Below are positions 5,220 through 6,432 of a stretch of 6,432 nt of DNA, piece after piece. Origin of the DNA: Anaerolineales bacterium UBA3071 (GTDB taxonomy: Bacteria > Chloroflexota > Anaerolineae > UBA3071); NCBI GenBank assembly GCA_002366755.1, contig DFBV01000095.1:1-6432 (forward strand). Direction: 5' to 3'. The notes beneath the pieces were generated by a model. It was not told the origin of the DNA. It was given only the letters and a program-made list of their open reading frames with translations, and made no database searches. How positions within the stretch are numbered: position 1 is the first letter of the stretch; every line of letters starts with the position of its first letter. The position numbers and the translations under genes are program-made.

Positions 5220-6023
5220 ATGGAACGCTATCGCGTCAAACCCGGCAGTCACATCAACCTGGAGGAGTGGGACGCCAGCGATGCCGGCGGTTTGGACGGC
5301 GGCAAGGGGTCTGCCAAGGATCGTCTGGAAGAACTCAATGAGGAACTAGAAGAACTGCAAGAACTGCTCTACGCCGAGCACAAGCGCAAAGTGCTGATGG
5401 TCCTGCAGGGCATGGACACCAGCGGCAAGGATGGCACCATCCGCCACGTGTTTGAAGGGGTCAACCCCCAGGGTGTACGGGTGGCCAGCTTCAAGGTCCC
5501 CACGCGCATCGAACTCGACCACGACTACCTGTGGCGCGTCCACCAGCAAACGCCCCGAAGAGGGGAGATCGTGATCTTCAACCGTAGTCACTATGAGGAT
5601 CTGCTGGTGGTGAGAGTACGCAGCTTGGTGCCGCCGGAGGTCTGGTCGCGGCGATACGCGCACATCAATGACTTCGAGCGGTTGCTGGCCGAGGAGGGCA
5701 CCACCATCATCAAGTTCTACTTGCACATTGACCTGGACGAACAAAAGGAGCGGTTTCTGGCGCGGTTGAACGAGCCGCACAAGCGCTGGAAATTCAGCCT
5801 GGGGGACCTGAAGGAACGCAAGCTCTGGCCGCAGTACATGCAGGCCTACGAAGAGGTTCTGAATAGGACCAGCACGAAGTGGGCGCCCTGGTATATCGTG
5901 CCCGCCAACCGCAAGTGGTATCGCAACCTGATGATCGCCACCATCCTCGTAGACACCCTCAAGGGCTTGGACATGAAGTATCCCGAACCCGAAGAGGGTC
6001 TGGACGATGTGGTGATCGAGTGA
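5220..6023 (+). CDS. ppk2: PPK2-family polyphosphate kinase (poly-P:nucleotide phosphotransferase)
   Basis: Transfers phosphate between inorganic polyphosphate and nucleoside mono- or diphosphates in the cytosol, allowing ATP or ADP regeneration from polyP. The 267-aa protein is a one-domain PPK2. An N-terminal segment MERYRVKPGSHINLEEWD (1-18) is followed by a Glu/Leu-rich helix (about 35-50). Walker A is GMDTSGKDGT (64-73) with Lys70 and Asp66. The strand EIVIFNRSHYEDLLVVRV (116-133) carries Arg122 and the Walker B-like acidic pair; INDFER (149-154) follows. Near the C-terminus are KRWKF (188-192), GDLKERKLW (195-203), TSTKWAPWYIVPANRKWYRN (217-236) and ILVDTL (242-247). Length and motifs resemble the thermophile PPK2_rel_1 type (Meiothermus ruber enzyme, class III, AMP and ADP as acceptors) as I remember it; the class is inferred. 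The lipid kinase gene begins 53 bases after its stop, so the two may be cotranscribed. Confidence 0.94.
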   Translation: MERYRVKPGSHINLEEWDASDAGGLDGGKGSAKDRLEELNEELEELQELLYAEHKRKVLMVLQGMDTSGKDGTIRHVFEGVNPQGVRVASFKVPTRIELDHDYLWRVHQQTPRRGEIVIFNRSHYEDLLVVRVRSLVPPEVWSRRYAHINDFERLLAEEGTTIIKFYLHIDLDEQKERFLARLNEPHKRWKFSLGDLKERKLWPQYMQAYEEVLNRTSTKWAPWYIVPANRKWYRNLMIATILVDTLKGLDMKYPEPEEGLDDVVIE

Positions 6024-6076
6024 CGAACTGATGGAGAAAGACCTAGACGACACGCTGCAACAGGAGGTTTCACGCC

Positions 6077-6432
6077 ATGACCCGATACAAGATCATCGTC
6101 AACCCGACTTCCGGCAGAGGGGCCGGCGAGGGCGCTGTGCCCCTCATTGACCAAATGCTGAGCGACCATGGCCTGGAGTTCGACATGGTACGCACCCAGC
6201 GTCCCTGGCAGGCCGCCGAGCTGGCCCAGCAGGCCATCACGGACGGATATGACGTAGTGGTCGCTGCAGGCGGCGAGGGCACCGCCAACGAGGTGCTGAA
6301 CGGCCTGATGTGGGCCAAGCTGGCTGGTAGCGGCAACGCGGCCATGGGGATATTAAGCGTCGGTCGAGGCAACGATTTCGCCTTTGGCATGGGCATACCC
6401 AACGATCTGGCGGCAGGCTGCCAGGCGCTGGC
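6077..6432 (+). CDS. Diacylglycerol/lipid kinase family protein, N-terminal part
   Basis: The reading frame runs off the window after 118 codons without a stop, so only the start of the catalytic domain is visible; family members usually have about 300 residues. Seen are the nucleotide-binding start IIVNPTSGRGAG (6-17), the DAGK-catalytic GGEGTANEVLNGL (65-77, usually GGDGT) and SVGRGNDFAFGMG (94-106, usually PLGTGNDFAR). These place it in the YegS/BmrU/DgkB group, which phosphorylates diacylglycerol, sphingosine-like lipids or related lipids with ATP at the membrane surface. The lipid substrate is not predictable. The start at ATG 6077 has AGGAGG (6062-6067) nine bases upstream. It follows the polyphosphate kinase gene by 53 bases on the same strand, probably in one transcript. 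Confidence 0.9.
   Translation, partial: MTRYKIIVNPTSGRGAGEGAVPLIDQMLSDHGLEFDMVRTQRPWQAAELAQQAITDGYDVVVAAGGEGTANEVLNGLMWAKLAGSGNAAMGILSVGRGNDFAFGMGIPNDLAAGCQAL

Noticed and set aside
5310..5380. GAAGAACT-rich low-complexity DNA in the polyphosphate kinase gene
   Set aside because: It is explained by the Glu/Leu-rich helix it encodes and keeps the reading frame.

Overview
The window is a stretch of a moderately GC-rich bacterial chromosome with every credible gene on the + strand. It holds five complete protein genes, one gene cut by the right edge, one very small ORF that is probably a gene remnant, and three intergenic gaps of about 180-320 bases filled with repeat and palindrome structure. 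No rRNA, tRNA, CRISPR array or transposase gene is visible. The repeat types (a GCRGATGRA period-9 array, CACAGAG repeats, and a GTAGTAGNGACTTCAGTCGC-type palindrome), the protein variants and the dense but loosely organised gene order remind me of large-genome Chloroflexota (Anaerolineae/Caldilineae-like). That is an inference from memory, not a search result, and another phylum with similar repeats is possible.

Left part (1-2564): a good sigma70-type promoter at the very edge drives a leader of about 135 nt with a hairpin at its 5' end. Then comes a phosphofructokinase whose active-site residues point to pyrophosphate rather than ATP as phosphoryl donor. After 17 bases follows an XdhC/CoxI-type molybdenum-hydroxylase maturation factor with an internally duplicated N-terminal domain. 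Its stop codon lies inside a tandem repeat.

Middle (2565-5037): a gap with period-9 repeats, a strong hairpin and a palindrome that may be an operator. Next is a family III (CaiB/BaiF) CoA transferase, a second gap with CACAGAG repeats, and a short-chain dehydrogenase/reductase (SDR). Just before the SDR start lies a small ORF ending in a perfect 11-bp tandem duplication. Removing one copy of that duplication would fuse the small ORF in frame to the SDR, which is the most intriguing detail of the window.

Right part (5038-6432): an imperfect 23-bp inverted repeat, a one-domain PPK2 polyphosphate kinase (probably class III-like), and the start of a diacylglycerol-kinase-family lipid kinase.

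Functionally, the PPi-type phosphofructokinase and PPK2 both use inorganic phosphoanhydrides in energy metabolism, and they share an identical 12-nt ribosome-binding context. The CoA transferase and SDR could belong to acyl-CoA or organic-acid catabolism, but nothing in the window fixes their substrates. I see no defence, secretion or mobile system. The window is largely metabolic with unusual intergenic DNA.
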